Shown piece by piece: positions 1-11,565 of a stretch of DNA of 64,000 bases. The stretch lies in NCBI RefSeq assembly GCF_019649055.1, contig NW_026570266.1, forward strand, positions 744,001 through 808,000, written 5' to 3'. The translations under genes were made by a program, and so were the position numbers. The notes below the pieces were generated by a model. It did not search any database and had not been told where the DNA came from. It saw nothing but the letters and a program-made list of their open reading frames with translations. Source of the DNA: Paramacrobiotus metropolitanus (taxonomy: Eukaryota; Tardigrada; Eutardigrada; Parachela; Macrobiotidae). Every line of letters begins with the position of its first letter. Within the stretch, counting starts at the first letter, position 1.

Positions 1-1490
1 GGCACCGAAACAGGTCGCAATGCTACCTTCTCGAAAAATTTACAAATTTTTTTCAAAGCATTGCAGAGCATCATAGAACTCGGCATTTCCATGGAATTTC
101 TTTGCTATCAAGTGTCGTGACCTCAAATACATGCTGACTGAACTAATCCAGAACTGAACATACTAGAACTGGCGCTGCTACGCCCCACCTCTCCCAAGTG
201 AGACACCCACTAACAAAGCCAAAATAGAGCCGAGATACCATAAAAACATAACAAAATTCCATATTGTCAGAATTCAATTCCATATTCCACAAATTAAATT
301 TGGCAGGCTCTTCACAACATTCATCCTTTCTGGTGGACGGCCTTTTCGGTCGAGGTCACGTTCCTTTCGGTGGCTATACGTCGTGGATATAATCGGTCGG
401 ATTCACCAACGCCCTTATAGAAAGTCCGATCCCCGCTCGCATTGACTTTCTATCCGCCTCGTTCGATCGCGGGCTAGCATCCCTATCGGCACAGAATGTC
501 GCAACACAATGTCCGCGCTTTTTACTAGCCGTAAACTTGCCCAAGGCACCATCAGCGTGGATTCCCTCGTCCACATTCTTCCAGGTCACCCACCAGCCGC
601 TCTCTATGCACGCTCCTTTTCGTCCCTCTCGTCACGGGTGTCACCTTCGGCCTCTCGGCGTCTTTGTTGGCCACCACCAAACACTGGCACCACACTCACA
701 CTCCTCCGCTGACGACTTCACCGTTCACTACCTCCACGCACAACTGCACTACCACTTTCAGCTTGACGACCACGCCACTGCCATAGATCTGACAACATCT
801 ACCGCGGGTTCGTGCATCATCTACACGTTTCACATCGCAGCATTTCCTCCTCGACCTCTTTTCCACACCCCCACTCACTACAATCACTACTTCAAACTTT
901 TGTCACATCTTCACACTTTTATCACAAGTTTCTAAAACGGGATATCTTAATTTTTCGATCATGGGCGTACAGAGAAGCGTGTTATTCTTAAAAACCTGCA
1001 GAAAAATCAGACTACATTGGTATCTGCATGCAGCAGTTGATACTGTAAACTAACTTCTCCTCTCCTTCATTTGTGCGTGATCCTGCTAGAACGTCTTTCC
1101 GTGCTAGAACGAACGAACGAACGATCCGTGCTGATATTTCTGACGAAGCCACCACTAGAATTTGCACTGAAAAAAACAGTTTGATCCTCGAGCTACAGTA
1201 CTGCATAAGATCATCAGACTGTTATGCAGACAACTGCTGTAAATATCTCGTGCTTTAGCCAAATGAGGAAGCCTAATCGATAACTTAATCAATCTTATCG
1301 ACAACTTGATCGAAAATCTGATGCATATCTGCCACTGAACACAGCATAAACACTTTTACAGTTAAATAATACGTGGCCCGGTTGTTTCCCAGTGTTGCGG
1401 CGCACCTTGTCCGACGCACCGTAAAGTAAACAGATTTTTCCACAGCCAGAAAAGCCACGGGCGCCAACCGATTCCAGCCAGTTATCCACA
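1..1490. other. No gene recognised
   Basis: I see no coding exon, RNA gene or clear repeat here. Open frames on both strands are low-complexity and lack family resemblance. The pyrimidine-rich tract around 690-900 gives a Thr/His-rich reading frame on one strand and a Val-rich one on the other, which looks like composition and not coding. Confidence 0.5.
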
Positions 1491-3276
1491 ATGAATTGCA
1501 CAACTTTTACTGCCGTTTTGCTGATTTCTTGCAGCACGCTGAGTGCGTATGGCGTATTCGGTGAAACCTGCGCGGAACTCAAAGCACGGTGTTTGGAATA
1601 CCAGAGAAATGAAACCTCCAGTGTGATGCAGATACGCTTAGTGGGGAATGTGGAATCCAACCCAGTATGGCCCGTTCCCGAAGCACTTCTTGAAGAATCC
1701 CGCCATCTTGGCGACGCGCATTGCCGGTTTGTTTATCCTGCTGTTTTATGTTACCCATTGTATATACTGAGTGGTACCCGTTGATGTGCATATTGAAAAA
1801 TAAACATGTTACCCATGCGTAATAATACGTATACTGGTCAGTTAAATAAAGAACCGCGAGCTTGTGATCGATTTCAGGCTGATTAACAAAAGCGGCCCTT
1901 GCCGAAAAGAGCTATTAACTCGGTGCCCAGACTCAGCCCCAGAGTATCGCGACAATCGCACCGATGGATGGTACACGGCCGAAATGGTGACGGCCTTTAC
2001 CAAAATCTGCGACACCACCATCGGAGCAGTCAAATTCCATCGCGCTGCTGCCCACTGTCTGTGGAAAGCTGAGGCACTGTTGCGGTCTTGTTGCATCATC
2101 GGACCGGTACCGGAGGAGATGGCACTCCACTGAAAAACGCAGCTGCTGCTCACCAGACATTTTGCCGGTAATTTACGCCGCATAACGGTGACTGCCGAAA
2201 CACTGATAAAAAACCTATGGAAATGTAATTGCTGAAAGTTGTTACCGGACAAAAGAGCTTTACATTGTTGTATATACTCATCATTGTCTGGTTAGATTTT
2301 TGCTTCTGTTCCAGAATGCTTGATGAAGTTCTGGAGCGCACAAATGGCTCCCAAGGCACCGAACTGGCTGCAAAGTGTGGACAAGACGTTGTGGACATAA
2401 TCAAGGAAGGACACAAGCAGATGCATAACGCTCACTGCTCTACCTGAGCGCATCCGCTAGTTTTAGTTAGCATTCTTTCCTGTTACTTGTTAATTTTGTC
2501 TAGAAACAGCTTACTAACAGAATATAAACAAGTGATAAATTTATCCCAAGTGACTTATCCCAATTTATCCCAAGTGAATGCGCTGGCTCATAAATTTCAG
2601 CGTAATTCTTCCTTCGGAACAAACTCTCCTCTCATAACTTTTGTATATTGCTCTGAGGTGCTTTTACTGAAACGTACGGCTGCCTTGTTCCAGTTTTTAT
2701 TTCTGTAATAATCCACTGTACAGAAACGGCAAAATGTAAAGTTGTAATATTTCCACCAAAATAATGCAGATAATAATATAATGTAAAACTTACACCCATA
2801 AAATAACAAGCAAAGACGGTTTAGCAAACACTTTGGTGCGTATTTGTGATAAAATTAAAGTATTATTTTAATTCTCAAATAAATAATAGTGCCTTTCTCA
2901 ACTGGAAAGTAATCATCCAAAAAATCAAACCACGTTTTAATCTTATGCAGACATCGAAATGTCAAATTCTGAACTTGACGAGATTAAAAGCAAAAAAATC
3001 TGAAACCAGCGACAACTACGAGATTTGTAACTGTAATCTGTTTAATAGGGTTCATTATCGTTGCAAACTATTTCGCAGCTGCGGAAATGCCTTGCAAGAG
3101 ATACTGTTGCGCGCTATCATAGCGGGCAGCAGTTATATAATTATTTTTTACTTGATTTACATTTACGTACTGTAACAATTGTATCTGGTTTCAGGCGTTT
3201 GAAAGAAGTAGTGGAACGGATGGACGGTTCATCTAGCGCAGAATTGGCTGCAAAGTGTGGACAGGATGCCATGTAG
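1491..3276 (+). pseudogene. Secreted Cys-bearing protein gene, fragmentary exons
   Basis: Three exon-like pieces. The first (1491-1784) opens with a good signal peptide (hydrophobic core VLLISC, then a small-residue region before ETCAELKARC). The second (about 1878-2167) follows a TTTCAG acceptor, has spaced cysteines (CRKELLTRC, KICDTT, HCLWK) and ends at a GTAATT donor. The third (2315-2447) follows TTCCAG and ends in HCST and a stop. A shorter copy of the third exon lies at 3195-3276 after GTTTCAG; both contain ELAAKCGQD, so one exon was duplicated. I cannot join exons 2 and 3 in one open frame: the frame reaching the exon-2 donor has a TGA upstream. The paired-Cys helical look is faintly like nematode DUF19/T20D4.11 secreted proteins, but that is a guess. 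The gene is probably decayed or the middle exon has different borders. Confidence 0.35.
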
Positions 3277-3957
3277 ACAATCAGTGCTGCCTACCAGCAA
3301 ATCTCACCGTACACTGTTGTGGAACACCTTACCATATTTTGTTATCGTCCGAGGTCTTATTTTTTTTGAATGATGACCGTAACTCCAGAAGAACGTTAAA
3401 TCCATCAATCTTCATTCTTCCCTCGACTTATGTCACATAAATGTGCTTGCATTTTCAGCAACCAGTCTTAGGTTCTGACACAGGCTATGGGCCTATGACT
3501 ATGGCAAATACTGTTTAAATACATACGGCAACGATGTGCGCATTAAACCAGCCCGAAGATTTTGCAACATGTTCGATGCACAGTTTACTATTTTTTGTTT
3601 TATTCGGCATCAGTCACAAAAGCACTGCTTCGTACGTGAAGTGAATTCAACATGTTTATGCCCATGGGCTTCTTAAGGATACTATAGCAATTTCAGTTTG
3701 CCCCCAAACTTTTTTATTTAACACAAACCGATTGATTACAGCTACGGAATTAGCGGATTTTTTAAACTAGAAAACACTTTTCAAAGTTAGAAAAACTTAA
3801 AACGAAGTTCTAGTTGCCGGTCCCCAACAATTACCTTCATGTAGTCAAAAACAAAAAAAAAACTTAGTTTTTTCATTCTTAGCACTTATTCTAGGTGAAT
3901 AGATAGCGCTGAATCCGAATATACTAGCAGAAAAATTTTCGGTGTGTATTCGAAAGT
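3277..3957. other. No gene recognised
   Basis: AT-rich intergenic sequence between the secreted-gene fragments and the minus-strand kinase locus. No exon, RNA or repeat structure stood out. Confidence 0.5.
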
Positions 3958-4193
3958 TTATTCTTTAACATCTTCTGTGACATAACACGCTGAGCCTGTG
4001 TGGTGCGCGGCGTCTCCTTCGTTCTTCGCGGCATCACTCAAGTCTCTCAGCACATATCTGTACGCATCACTCCATTCTCCAGTTAACAGTGTTCCGATAA
4101 TACTTGACCGGAGCTTTATTAGCACCTTTCCCGGCTCTACATCCCCGTGAAAGAAGTTGCACTGGTGCAGATATTCCAGATCGCTTGCGATAT
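3958..4193 (-). CDS. Kinase-like catalytic-loop exon
   Basis: An open frame with no methionine follows a CGCAG acceptor at 4194-4195 and ends with TAA at 3958-3960. It contains EYLHQCNFFHGDVEPGKVLI, which lines up with the subdomain VIb region of protein kinases (YLH...HRDxKPxNxLI). The Arg of HRD is Gly, and the Lys and Asn of DxKPxN are Glu and Gly, so catalysis is doubtful. No DFG or APE motif follows, so the kinase lobe is incomplete. It lies just downstream of the minus-strand pseudokinase frame (5365 to about 4390) and is probably the C-lobe of a second kinase domain in the same gene. I could not define the splice to the preceding exon. Confidence 0.45.
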
Positions 4194-4386
4194 CTGCGGC
4201 GCAGTGATAAGTTTAGACGCTTCCAGTGTCATCGTATTGTTTGCGGTATCTCTCGGAAAAGCGTCTACTCTACCTATATGAAAAGATCAAACGCCTAGTC
4301 AGCACAGAAACGCAAAACAAAATAATTTGCAGCTGGTAGGATGACGTACGTGTACAACAAATTCCTGTTTGCCGGTTCACGGAAAT

Positions 4387-4732
4387 CGTGTTAACCCAGA
4401 CCGCACTCATTACACAAAAGGATTCCGGGAGGTTGATAGGAAAATTTTTGTAGTTCTCTCCAACTGAGGCGAGCGGAATTTGTATTAGCGGGGTTTTCAA
4501 CGATCCCGCTCTTCCCGGTACAATCGCGCATCGAAACAATTCTGAACGCCAAATTGACCGTATTAGTGCCACGAACGTGTTTAACCTCAGTGTTAGGAAG
4601 CCCGAATGTTCCTGCTCCGGCAGTATTGTCGCTGCACCGAAGAAAACTACCGCTTCCGCCCAGTCTGTGCAGTTCTTCTACATCAGTTTCCAGATAAGGC
4701 GCTCCTTCTTCCGGTTGTAAAGCGAAACCTTG
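4387..4732 (-). pseudogene. Frame continuation after a TAG: putative second kinase N-lobe
   Basis: Directly after the TAG at 4733-4735, the same reading frame stays open for about 110 codons. It contains a Gly-rich stretch (RLGGSGSFLRC) and ends at a TAA after CNECGLG. The composition is coding-like and the Gly-rich run could be a degenerate P-loop, with VKHVRGTN as a possible beta-3 region. Together with the upstream pseudokinase lobe and the catalytic-loop exon at 4193-3958 it suggests a gene with two kinase domains in tandem. That gene was broken by an in-frame stop unless the stop is spliced out or read through. The kinase assignment of this piece is weak. Confidence 0.3.
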
Positions 4733-5365
4733 CTATATGTAATATGATTTGCAGGCCGGAATCAAGCTCTCCTTAATTGTGGCTATCTTCGGTCTTTCGG
4801 TTGCCTCAAATCGCAGACAAAGGTCAAAAAGTGTTTTCAGAGGAGGGTTGTTTTGGCAAAAGGCCTCGTATTCGGGCCGACCTCGGCCATTTCCCACAAT
4901 TAGTGTTATCCCAACAAAGGGATTCGGCTCACGATTGAGCCACCGCTTAGTACCGTTCTTCTCCGTAGTATAGTATTGTGGGTCGTTGCCGCTGATAATA
5001 TACAAGAAAAGGCATCCCATTCCATAAATGTCGGCCATCTTTACCGCCTCAGGGTCCTCCATGTCGAGTCCTCTTAGTATTCCCGGACCGAGATACAGAA
5101 GTGCCCGCACCGCTTCGGCGTGATTGTGTTTGATAAATTTAGCGTTCAGCTTGCTCGGGTCGAAGTGATGCAGTGTCACTCCATTTGTGTGGATAGTTAC
5201 CTGACTGGGTCGAAAGTCAAAGCCAGATTCCTGGTTGTCATGATGTGCTTGAAGACAGTCCACAATCGCCGCAATAATTTGCAGTTGACCGGCATCCGGC
5301 AACACAAGGTCTCCAGAGTAATTTCGGGACGCCACCCAGTCGGCAGTTGTACAGGCTGATTCCAT
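4733..5365 (-). CDS. Pseudokinase C-lobe (IRE1/RNase L-like architecture)
   Basis: About 210 residues covering a kinase C-lobe. GFDFRPSQVTIHTNG occupies the catalytic-loop position; the HRD Arg and the catalytic Lys are missing. HFDPSKL sits where DFG would be, AVKMADIYGMGCLFLYIISG matches the alpha-F segment (DIxSxGC), and FEATERPKI matches the usual ERP motif before the last helix. The DIYGMGC-LFLYIISG-NDPQYY arrangement recalls IRE1 and RNase L, but no RNase domain follows. The first Met at 5363-5365 lies right after an AG, so an upstream exon encoding the N-lobe is likely; I could not place it. The frame ends with TAG at 4733 and stays open beyond it. Probable role: a regulatory, catalytically dead kinase domain. 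Confidence 0.5.
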   Translation of the reverse strand: MESACTTADWVASRNYSGDLVLPDAGQLQIIAAIVDCLQAHHDNQESGFDFRPSQVTIHTNGVTLHHFDPSKLNAKFIKHNHAEAVRALLYLGPGILRGLDMEDPEAVKMADIYGMGCLFLYIISGNDPQYYTTEKNGTKRWLNREPNPFVGITLIVGNGRGRPEYEAFCQNNPPLKTLFDLCLRFEATERPKIATIKESLIPACKSYYI

Positions 5366-5870
5366 CTTGAACCGTACGTATGAACTTTCGCTAGAAATGC
5401 AAAGATTTTGGCATTGCCATTACAAACCAAGAACAAATTATCAAAACACACAACTGAACTTCCATTTATCGCGTTTGACGTCAATGGGAGCTGCATTTTC
5501 CATGCTTTCGGTTTTATGATCAGTTCTTTTACTCCGAAGTTTCATGCACAAACAATAACGCTATTACATGCCGTTACACTGTACGTTTTATGGTCTTATT
5601 TTGACTTGCTGGAGAATTGATGCAAACGACATAAACCTATTTGCAAACACGACTATTTGCAAACACCGTAATTTAACAAACATAGTTAAGAGTAAGTACC
5701 ATGGAACGCGATCTACAGTACTTACGCGATCATCAGTTATGCCGGCATTTTGAAAAGGGGCCGGCGATATTTACTCGGAAACAAATTTATATCGCCACCT
5801 ATTTTACTTTTACAGTAGAAGTAGAAGTATACAAGCTGCAAGGTCGGCTTTTATTTGCATTCGCAGAAGT
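5366..5870. other. No gene recognised
   Basis: The interval upstream of the minus-strand pseudokinase should contain its promoter or N-lobe exon, but I could not identify either. Confidence 0.4.
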
Positions 5871-5890
5871 GACGTGTGGGAGTAGGATCA

Positions 5891-6240
5891 CACGCCGGGA
5901 TGTATACGGATGCTGACTGTCCGCCTTCTGTCCACCTTCTGTCCGCCCTCCACCTAAACCATAACAGATAATCAATGTTCTCTCTACTATATATAGTAGT
6001 CTGAGATTTACTTCTGAGACTGTTTTCTAATTACGATTTCCTTGTGTTGTGGACTGTGTTGAGAATTGGATTAAAGAGGCAGTTAATACTTGTTCCTACG
6101 GAAGTGCATAGTCGTTCCCGGATTATCGCTTAGTATACAGGTTTGCTCGCGTCACAATCGACCTTGCTCTTGCCGATCCTCACAGAACCTGCGACCGGAG
6201 GTTGTGGTTAGTTTCTTCGTTAGGGATTCCTGATTCGTGT
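5891..6240 (+). mobile_element. LTR-like promoter module (possible solo LTR)
   Basis: A block with pyrimidine-rich tandem pieces (CCGCCTTCTGTCCACCTTCT, 5920-5945), a palindromic TATA-like CTACTATATATAGTAG near 5985-6001, and a GATTAAAG signal about 80 bases later. The spacing resembles a retroelement LTR promoter plus R region. I could not define TG...CA ends or a target duplication, so the borders are approximate. It could equally be an ordinary promoter. Confidence 0.2.
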
Positions 6241-6573
6241 TCCTGAGACGTTCGTCTTATTTCCACCATAGTTATTCTGTTACAGTTTGAGATGAGAGTT
6301 GCCTACCGATTGAGCATTACAGGCGTGGAAGAGTAAAGATTGTTCATGGAGCTCTAACCAGCGTGAACGCTTATACACGACAGAAGGAATTTGCTTCCAA
6401 ATAATCAGAAAACCTGGTCACCAGAAAAGTGCCCATGTGTTCAAAATTAAAGAAGATGAGAAACTGTAACAAAAAATAACCATATTGGCACAATTTTCAG
6501 GACAGAAAAGACATTTCTGGTTTTTAATTCAAAATTGAACGAAAGTCAGCAGTTCCATAAGCCAAGGAGGTTT

Positions 6574-6708
6574 ATGGGCGTTTCCCAGTGCAGCAGATCG
6601 TGCGGTGGTGCATTCTGCGAGGCTTGTCTCCGAAATCGTAAGTGCAGCGCTGCTGAGCTTTCCTGTATGCGCTCGTACATCGGATTTGCATTGCCCCGTT
6701 GCAAATAA
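6574..6708 (+). CDS. Small Cys-rich ORF
   Basis: A 44-codon frame starting at ATG 6574 with seven cysteines (CSRSC, FCEAC, KCS, SCM, PRC) in a pattern reminiscent of small disulfide-rich peptides. It has no signal peptide of its own, so if real it would be a last exon. A TTTTCAG acceptor lies near 6500, but the frame between is not open. No homologue is visible elsewhere in the window. Confidence 0.2.
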   Translation: MGVSQCSRSCGGAFCEACLRNRKCSAAELSCMRSYIGFALPRCK

Positions 6709-6945
6709 CAACAACTGCAGTAGTTGTTGTCCATCGTGCTGCGGAATGTGAAGTTTCTAATATGCAATGACCATGCCGATTCGGTTCCCCTCGACGACGT
6801 TACGACACAGTGCTCAACCACCTAACCGGGCCTTGCATAATGGAAAGCAGAAGTAGCCCAACGAGGGCTGGGTGAGTAATAGCTTTGCTTAATTTGCGCC
6901 GCGTAAGGGGGTATTTACATATGTATTTACATGGCATATCTGTAC

Positions 6946-6984
6946 TAGCGCTTCCGTCCGTAAATACCACGGACGGAAGCGCTA
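6946..6984. repeat. Perfect 16-bp inverted repeat, 7-nt loop
   Basis: Arms 6946-6961 and 6969-6984 are perfectly complementary around AAATACC. There is no flanking T-run or gene end that would make it a terminator. Possibly the relic of a small transposon or a recent fold-back mutation. Confidence 0.7.
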
Positions 6985-7748
6985 CGGTGCGCAGCATGCG
7001 CAGCATGTGCGCACCCGATGTTGACAGCAAGCCATGGTAGTCATAGGCGTTACGGCATAATACGGAAGCGGTACGAAAGTGTTTGCTCCGGCAACACAAA
7101 ATATTTCCCTCCTTCGGTCTAAGCACCATCATGTGCCGGACTTTGGAATTTGCCGTTTAACGCGTAATCCAAAACGTCAGCCTCCTTCAGTCCGAGCGCG
7201 TATCAGCGGGAAAGTAAGGAATAAAAACGATACTGATCGCAAAAGGCGGCGCATTTCTTTGCGGCGTAGCCGGCAATTTCGGCCTGGTTGGTGTTTTGCG
7301 CAAAACCGTGCTAATGTTTCCTGTCTATGGTGTTGATATACAAGCGGTCGAATGTTGTTTGAATGATTAACCATGCAATGACGACCTGTTCTGACCAGCT
7401 TACTACGAGCACAGCAGCGCAGATTTATCGGGATTTGCCAAGATGTTTCTAAACCTGACTTTAGTTTTAGTTCTTTCTAATTTACGGGAGGAGTACGGCT
7501 TGTGATCTTAGAGGTATGTAGAGTGATCTGGTGTGATGATCACATATTGATCTGGCGGTTCTCGATTCTGGTAAACCACAGTAACCGCAATCAGTGCTAT
7601 TTTCGCGACCATGCATTCCTGACCAACCACAGTTGTTTGCTCTGTACAAGCGCTGTGCAAGCAGTTCGAGTTGAGATGCCTCGACAACAATTCTTAAAAA
7701 TTTTTCCCTACTGAAATTTATAGCCAGTATTTAATAAGCCGACTTGGC
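6985..7748. other. No gene recognised; upstream region of kinase gene
   Basis: Contains no convincing exon. It should include the promoter of the kinase gene that begins at 7749. I see no strong TATA box or repeats. Confidence 0.4.
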
Positions 7749-10643
7749 ATGGATACAGAACAGGCGATATTTCCTCACGGTGTTTTCCATCCTCCGGACG
7801 AACAGCGGCAACTAATCAGTGACAACATTACTGGCGTGACCCGAACAAGACTGTTTTCCCTGGTATGGGAACAACAAGAGTACTTCCTAAAAGAAACAAC
7901 GGAGCCGCTGTCAGGGAATGTCTCACAAAATACAGTGGTCGAACGAGCCAGAGTTCTTCTGCAGCTTAGCCATGCCAACGTAGCCAAGTACTACGGTTTG
8001 ATGCTGTGCTACAATGGACGCGGTGAGAAGAGCGTCATCTGCTACTGCATGGCATGCCAATATTACCCAGGTAAACAAAGCAGCCAGTCCCGTTTTTGCA
8101 CGTGTCGATGTTTGATGGTACCACATTGAATTCGAGGGTTAAGTTTGCTTTTCTGGTTGGGGGGTTCTGTTTTAGCTTGGTTAAGGTCCTTGTAGACTTA
8201 TAGTCGCCGTATTGTGACATAACAGGGACAATTCAAGAAAACTGCGAAAGCATGGGGCGTGGTCGGCGTCGTACGGCCGATTCTTTTGCGACGGCTATGC
8301 GTTATTCGCCTTCGTGCAACGACCAGTATGCAGTATGCTCAATCTAAACAAACAGCAGAATTGCGCTAAGCTGTTTAGTCATTTGCCCGCAAGCGGCTCT
8401 GACACACGGCATCGTTTGTTTGTTTGTTACTCAGCTTAATATCTACAACGATCAGGAATATCCTGCACAAGGTAGTAGGCTGCCGTTAAAAGAATGTGCT
8501 GCCGCAGCGGCAGCTCATAAAACAAACAAAAATAAAACATTATTAAATATCCGGCAAAAAGTGTCAGAGTAAGCATCTTAGATCTTTATGAATAAAACAA
8601 TCGGTCCGATTTAAATCCATCCATTTTACGGAGTGACACGATTCGAATCGTCGGACGGAATCGTACGACTCCTTGGGAAGCTGAACTTCATTCCATAAAC
8701 GGGCCATGAGGAAAGCGAAACTTCGTTCACTGAGGAAGATCCGTCCGTCAGCAGCTCGGGTTCCCACGGGTTCTGTGACGGAGTCACGACATGCGTCATA
8801 CCGTCAAGGTCAGTCAGCGGTCGATTACATCATATGACATTACCCTTACGTCACTTCCTGTCATACCGCCGTCATCGAGCCAGTCACCACAAAAGCCCCA
8901 CCCCCTCCTAGCCGGCCATCCTCATATATAAGGAGGCCTTCCGACTGCCAGCCAGTCAGTCCGTTATTCAGCAGCAGCCTAGCTGCTTAGCTATAGAGTA
9001 GTTGTAGTGGGCAAGCGTTTACGCAATAAAGGTCATGGTCACACAGGTGTTGCCTAGTTGTTCACCATAGGTACACATAGGCAAAGGTCATTGCTGACCT
9101 TTTCACATAGGGCTCATAGGGTGCACTACGGGAGGACTCAGTCTTGCGACAGTCCACTGCGTAAGGATGCGAGTCCAGGGTTGTGACCTGACGTGTCCTG
9201 CCTGCAATACAATCGCAGCCAGCAGCAATGTTCCACGAAATTTAAAAAAATTTTGGAAATTGTCAAACGCCGATGCTTTTTTGTGATTTTAAAGCATTTG
9301 TAGTTCTGCCTGTTAACCTGTTAGAGCAAAAAGGTAATGGGCGGAGTAAAAGGTACGAAGGACTAAAGGAGCATACGGTTAAGATTGGTGTAAGAAGTGC
9401 TCACCCAAAGTATTGGCTTTGCGTACATGTTGGTAAAACAGTACTTTCTTCAATGTTTCTCACATCTGTTTAGCAGGTATTAAACTATGCAGGCCATCAA
9501 CAGATTTTCATGAATGCCAAACTGAAATTCAAACGCGTGAGTCCAGATTCCGCAACGTACGCGTTCAGGGGCTATTCAAAGAATACGTCACATGTGGTGT
9601 GGCCGATTTACGAGCAAAATTGTTAGAAAACGTATCGCAAGGTACATATTATGTATGTACTATAAGTATATGAACGAAGTTGCTTCTTAATTGAAAAGTA
9701 TCATTCTTAAATCGCTGTTCTTTTAAATTAGAATACGGGGGTGATCAGTTTATAAAAAGATGTACGCAGAGTGGCCAAAGTAGTAGCAAAATCGAGCTGC
9801 AAAAAGTGTTACCTATCTAGCGCGCAAAAACAGGTTCCTTTTTGCACATCGTATACCAGGAAATGGGGCCATCATCACCCTGTGCTGAGGCATTTCCCTT
9901 TAGCAGTGGAATATAAAAACAGGGAGTGTGGAAATAATTTTTTTTTAGGAATGAATCTGCATGAATGGACGAAAAAGAACATCCAAACCAGAACGATTGC
10001 TACAACATCAATAACAGATCCCCCGCTTCCTCATCATTACATAAAATCCTTTCTGCGGGACGTGTTGATGGAGCTCGACTACATTCATTACCGTTTCACC
10101 CCCAAAATCACCCACTGTGATATTAAACCGGAGAACTTGATGGTCCGAACCAACGGAAATACCTGCCAAGTGGTCGTTGTCGACTTCGAAGGCCTTAAAG
10201 TCCACCGCGCGAACAGCGGAAGCCCTAGTGAGATACTCAACGGCTGCTATACCGCACTGTATGCTGCGCCGGAGCTGATCGCCTGCACCGGCTCGGAAGA
10301 TCTGGATCAGGAACAGATTGGAGATGAAACGGATATCTGGAGCGTCGGCTGCGTGGCCATTGTACTATGTACAGGTTGACGTCCTTTGATTACTAAGTGG
10401 ACATGCTCAAACGAATCTGGTGATGAGTCGGAGCAGTACGCAGTAGGACGCCAACAATATTCCACTGAACTGGCGATTATTTACCAAGTAGGGAACCGCT
10501 GCGCGAAGCCAAAACTGCCTCAGCTTACTGATACCGACACAAACCGGGATCCACTGGATTTCATAAAATCTTGCCTGTGGTTCAACGCTCGAGAGCGGAA
10601 AACAGCAGCACAACTTTTGCATCATCCATATTTAACCTCGTGA
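7749..10643 (+). CDS. Divergent protein kinase gene, copy A (frame-broken near its end)
   Basis: Exon 1 (7749-8070) encodes an N-lobe: EYFLKETTE fits the beta-3 Lys region, NTVVERARVLLQLSHANVAK fits alpha-C and beta-4, and VICYCMACQYYPG leads into the hinge. It ends at CAG/GTAAAC in phase 1. Exon 2 starts at 9949 after a T-run and AG; the junction restores a Gly codon and continues MNLHEWTKKN. Next come LDYIHYRFTPKITHCDIKPEN (HRD is HCD), VVVDFEG (a Glu is inserted in DFG), LYAAPELIA (APE) and DIWSVGCVA. A TGA at 10377-10379 closes this frame after CTG. A second frame resumes within a few bases and ends normally at 10643 with ARERKTAAQLLHHPYL, the typical C-lobe end. So one small indel separates two parts of one kinase. 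The 1.9-kb intron holds an LTR-like insertion. The DIKPEN and APE motifs suggest a MAP3K-like Ser/Thr kinase; the altered HRD and DFG raise doubt about activity. A paralogue lies at 48,895-49,599. Confidence 0.7.
8774..9230 (+). mobile_element. LTR-like insertion in kinase intron
   Basis: Starts TGTGAC and has a TATA box (CATATATAAGGAGG, about 8922-8935), a transcribed-looking stretch, then AATAAAGGTCATGG near 9025. This is the layout of an LTR (U3, R with poly-A signal, U5). A related module begins TGTGAC at 63,491 with CATATATAAAG and AATAAAGGTCA in the same order. The 3' border is not certain because no clean CA end or target duplication was found; 9230 is approximate. Probably a solo LTR. 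Confidence 0.4.
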
Positions 10644-11042
10644 ATGTCAATACAGTTGCACTCTTATCCTGATATGGATTGTTCGTCGGATAACTGCAGC
10701 GTACTACAAAGCCTAAATCACCAGTAGTTGGTCATATTTACTACCCGATGTATTTGCTACTGACGCCCTTGCTATTGATCCCAGTGTGTTTCTTTGGTTT
10801 GATCCAGCAGTCATCAAACGATTTCATGATGCAGAAATACTACAGCAGTACTGTATCTGTACTTCTTGCTGTTTACTTGGCTCTTACAAAGTGTCAACTA
10901 ATAGGTGTTAGTTGATGTTTGTGGTGCTAACCTTATGGCTGTATGACAAATAAGGTGACGCTAACCTAATCAACCTTAATCACGATGACCTTTATCTAAA
11001 CTCTTTCAAGCTAACAGAATAACGCCCCGCTAACAGAATAAC

Positions 11043-11565
11043 CCCAATGGCAAGCGCCCCGACGGAGTGACTTTGGTCCCATGGGAAAGAGGAAAGATGT
11101 TGACCTGGGACGCCACATGTGTGTGCACGGTAGCCTTGTCGCACATCGCGGCAACATCGAAGCAAGCTGGAGCAGCCGCGGCGCGCGCAGAGCAGGATAA
11201 AGTGGCGAAGTATCGAGAACTCACCCGAGATTACCTGTTCCGTGCATTTGGCGTCGAAACACTCGGATCACTCGGACCGGACGCATCTCATTTGGTCACC
11301 GAAGTCGGGAAGATGATACAACAGGAAACAGGCGAGGTACGGGCGACGGAGTTTTTGCGACAACGGATCAGCATTGACGTCCAACGCGGGAACGCGGCCT
11401 CTGTCATGGGAACAGCACCAGCATCGGCCAACTTAGACGAAATGTTCTGTGTGATTAGGCCGCCCATTTCCGTAGTCGGCTGAGGCTGTGTATTCAGTAC
11501 AATTCTTTCACTTTTATGGAAACTTGTGACTGTATTGTAGCGCCAAATTGAATTAAAAGCTGTTC
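11043..11565 (+). mobile_element. 5'-truncated LINE, 3' end of ORF2
   Basis: The frame ending at 11483 encodes the C-terminal tail of a non-LTR retrotransposon ORF2. It has the typical order YRELTRDYLFRAFGVETLG, then RQRISIDVQRGNAASVMGT, known from L2/CR1/RTE-type elements in which the reverse-transcriptase ORF ends with the 'IQRGNA' region. The start at 11067 is an internal Met; the frame is open upstream (RPDGVTLVPWERG). ACAGAATAAC is duplicated at 11033-11042 and 11566-11575, which fits a target-site duplication and sets the borders. An unrelated fragment of the same family sits at 50,123-50,285. Confidence 0.75.

Noticed and set aside
537-935. 132-codon plus-strand frame near the window start
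   Set aside because: Composition (His/Thr/Ser/Leu from a pyrimidine-rich tract), no splice signals, no family pattern.
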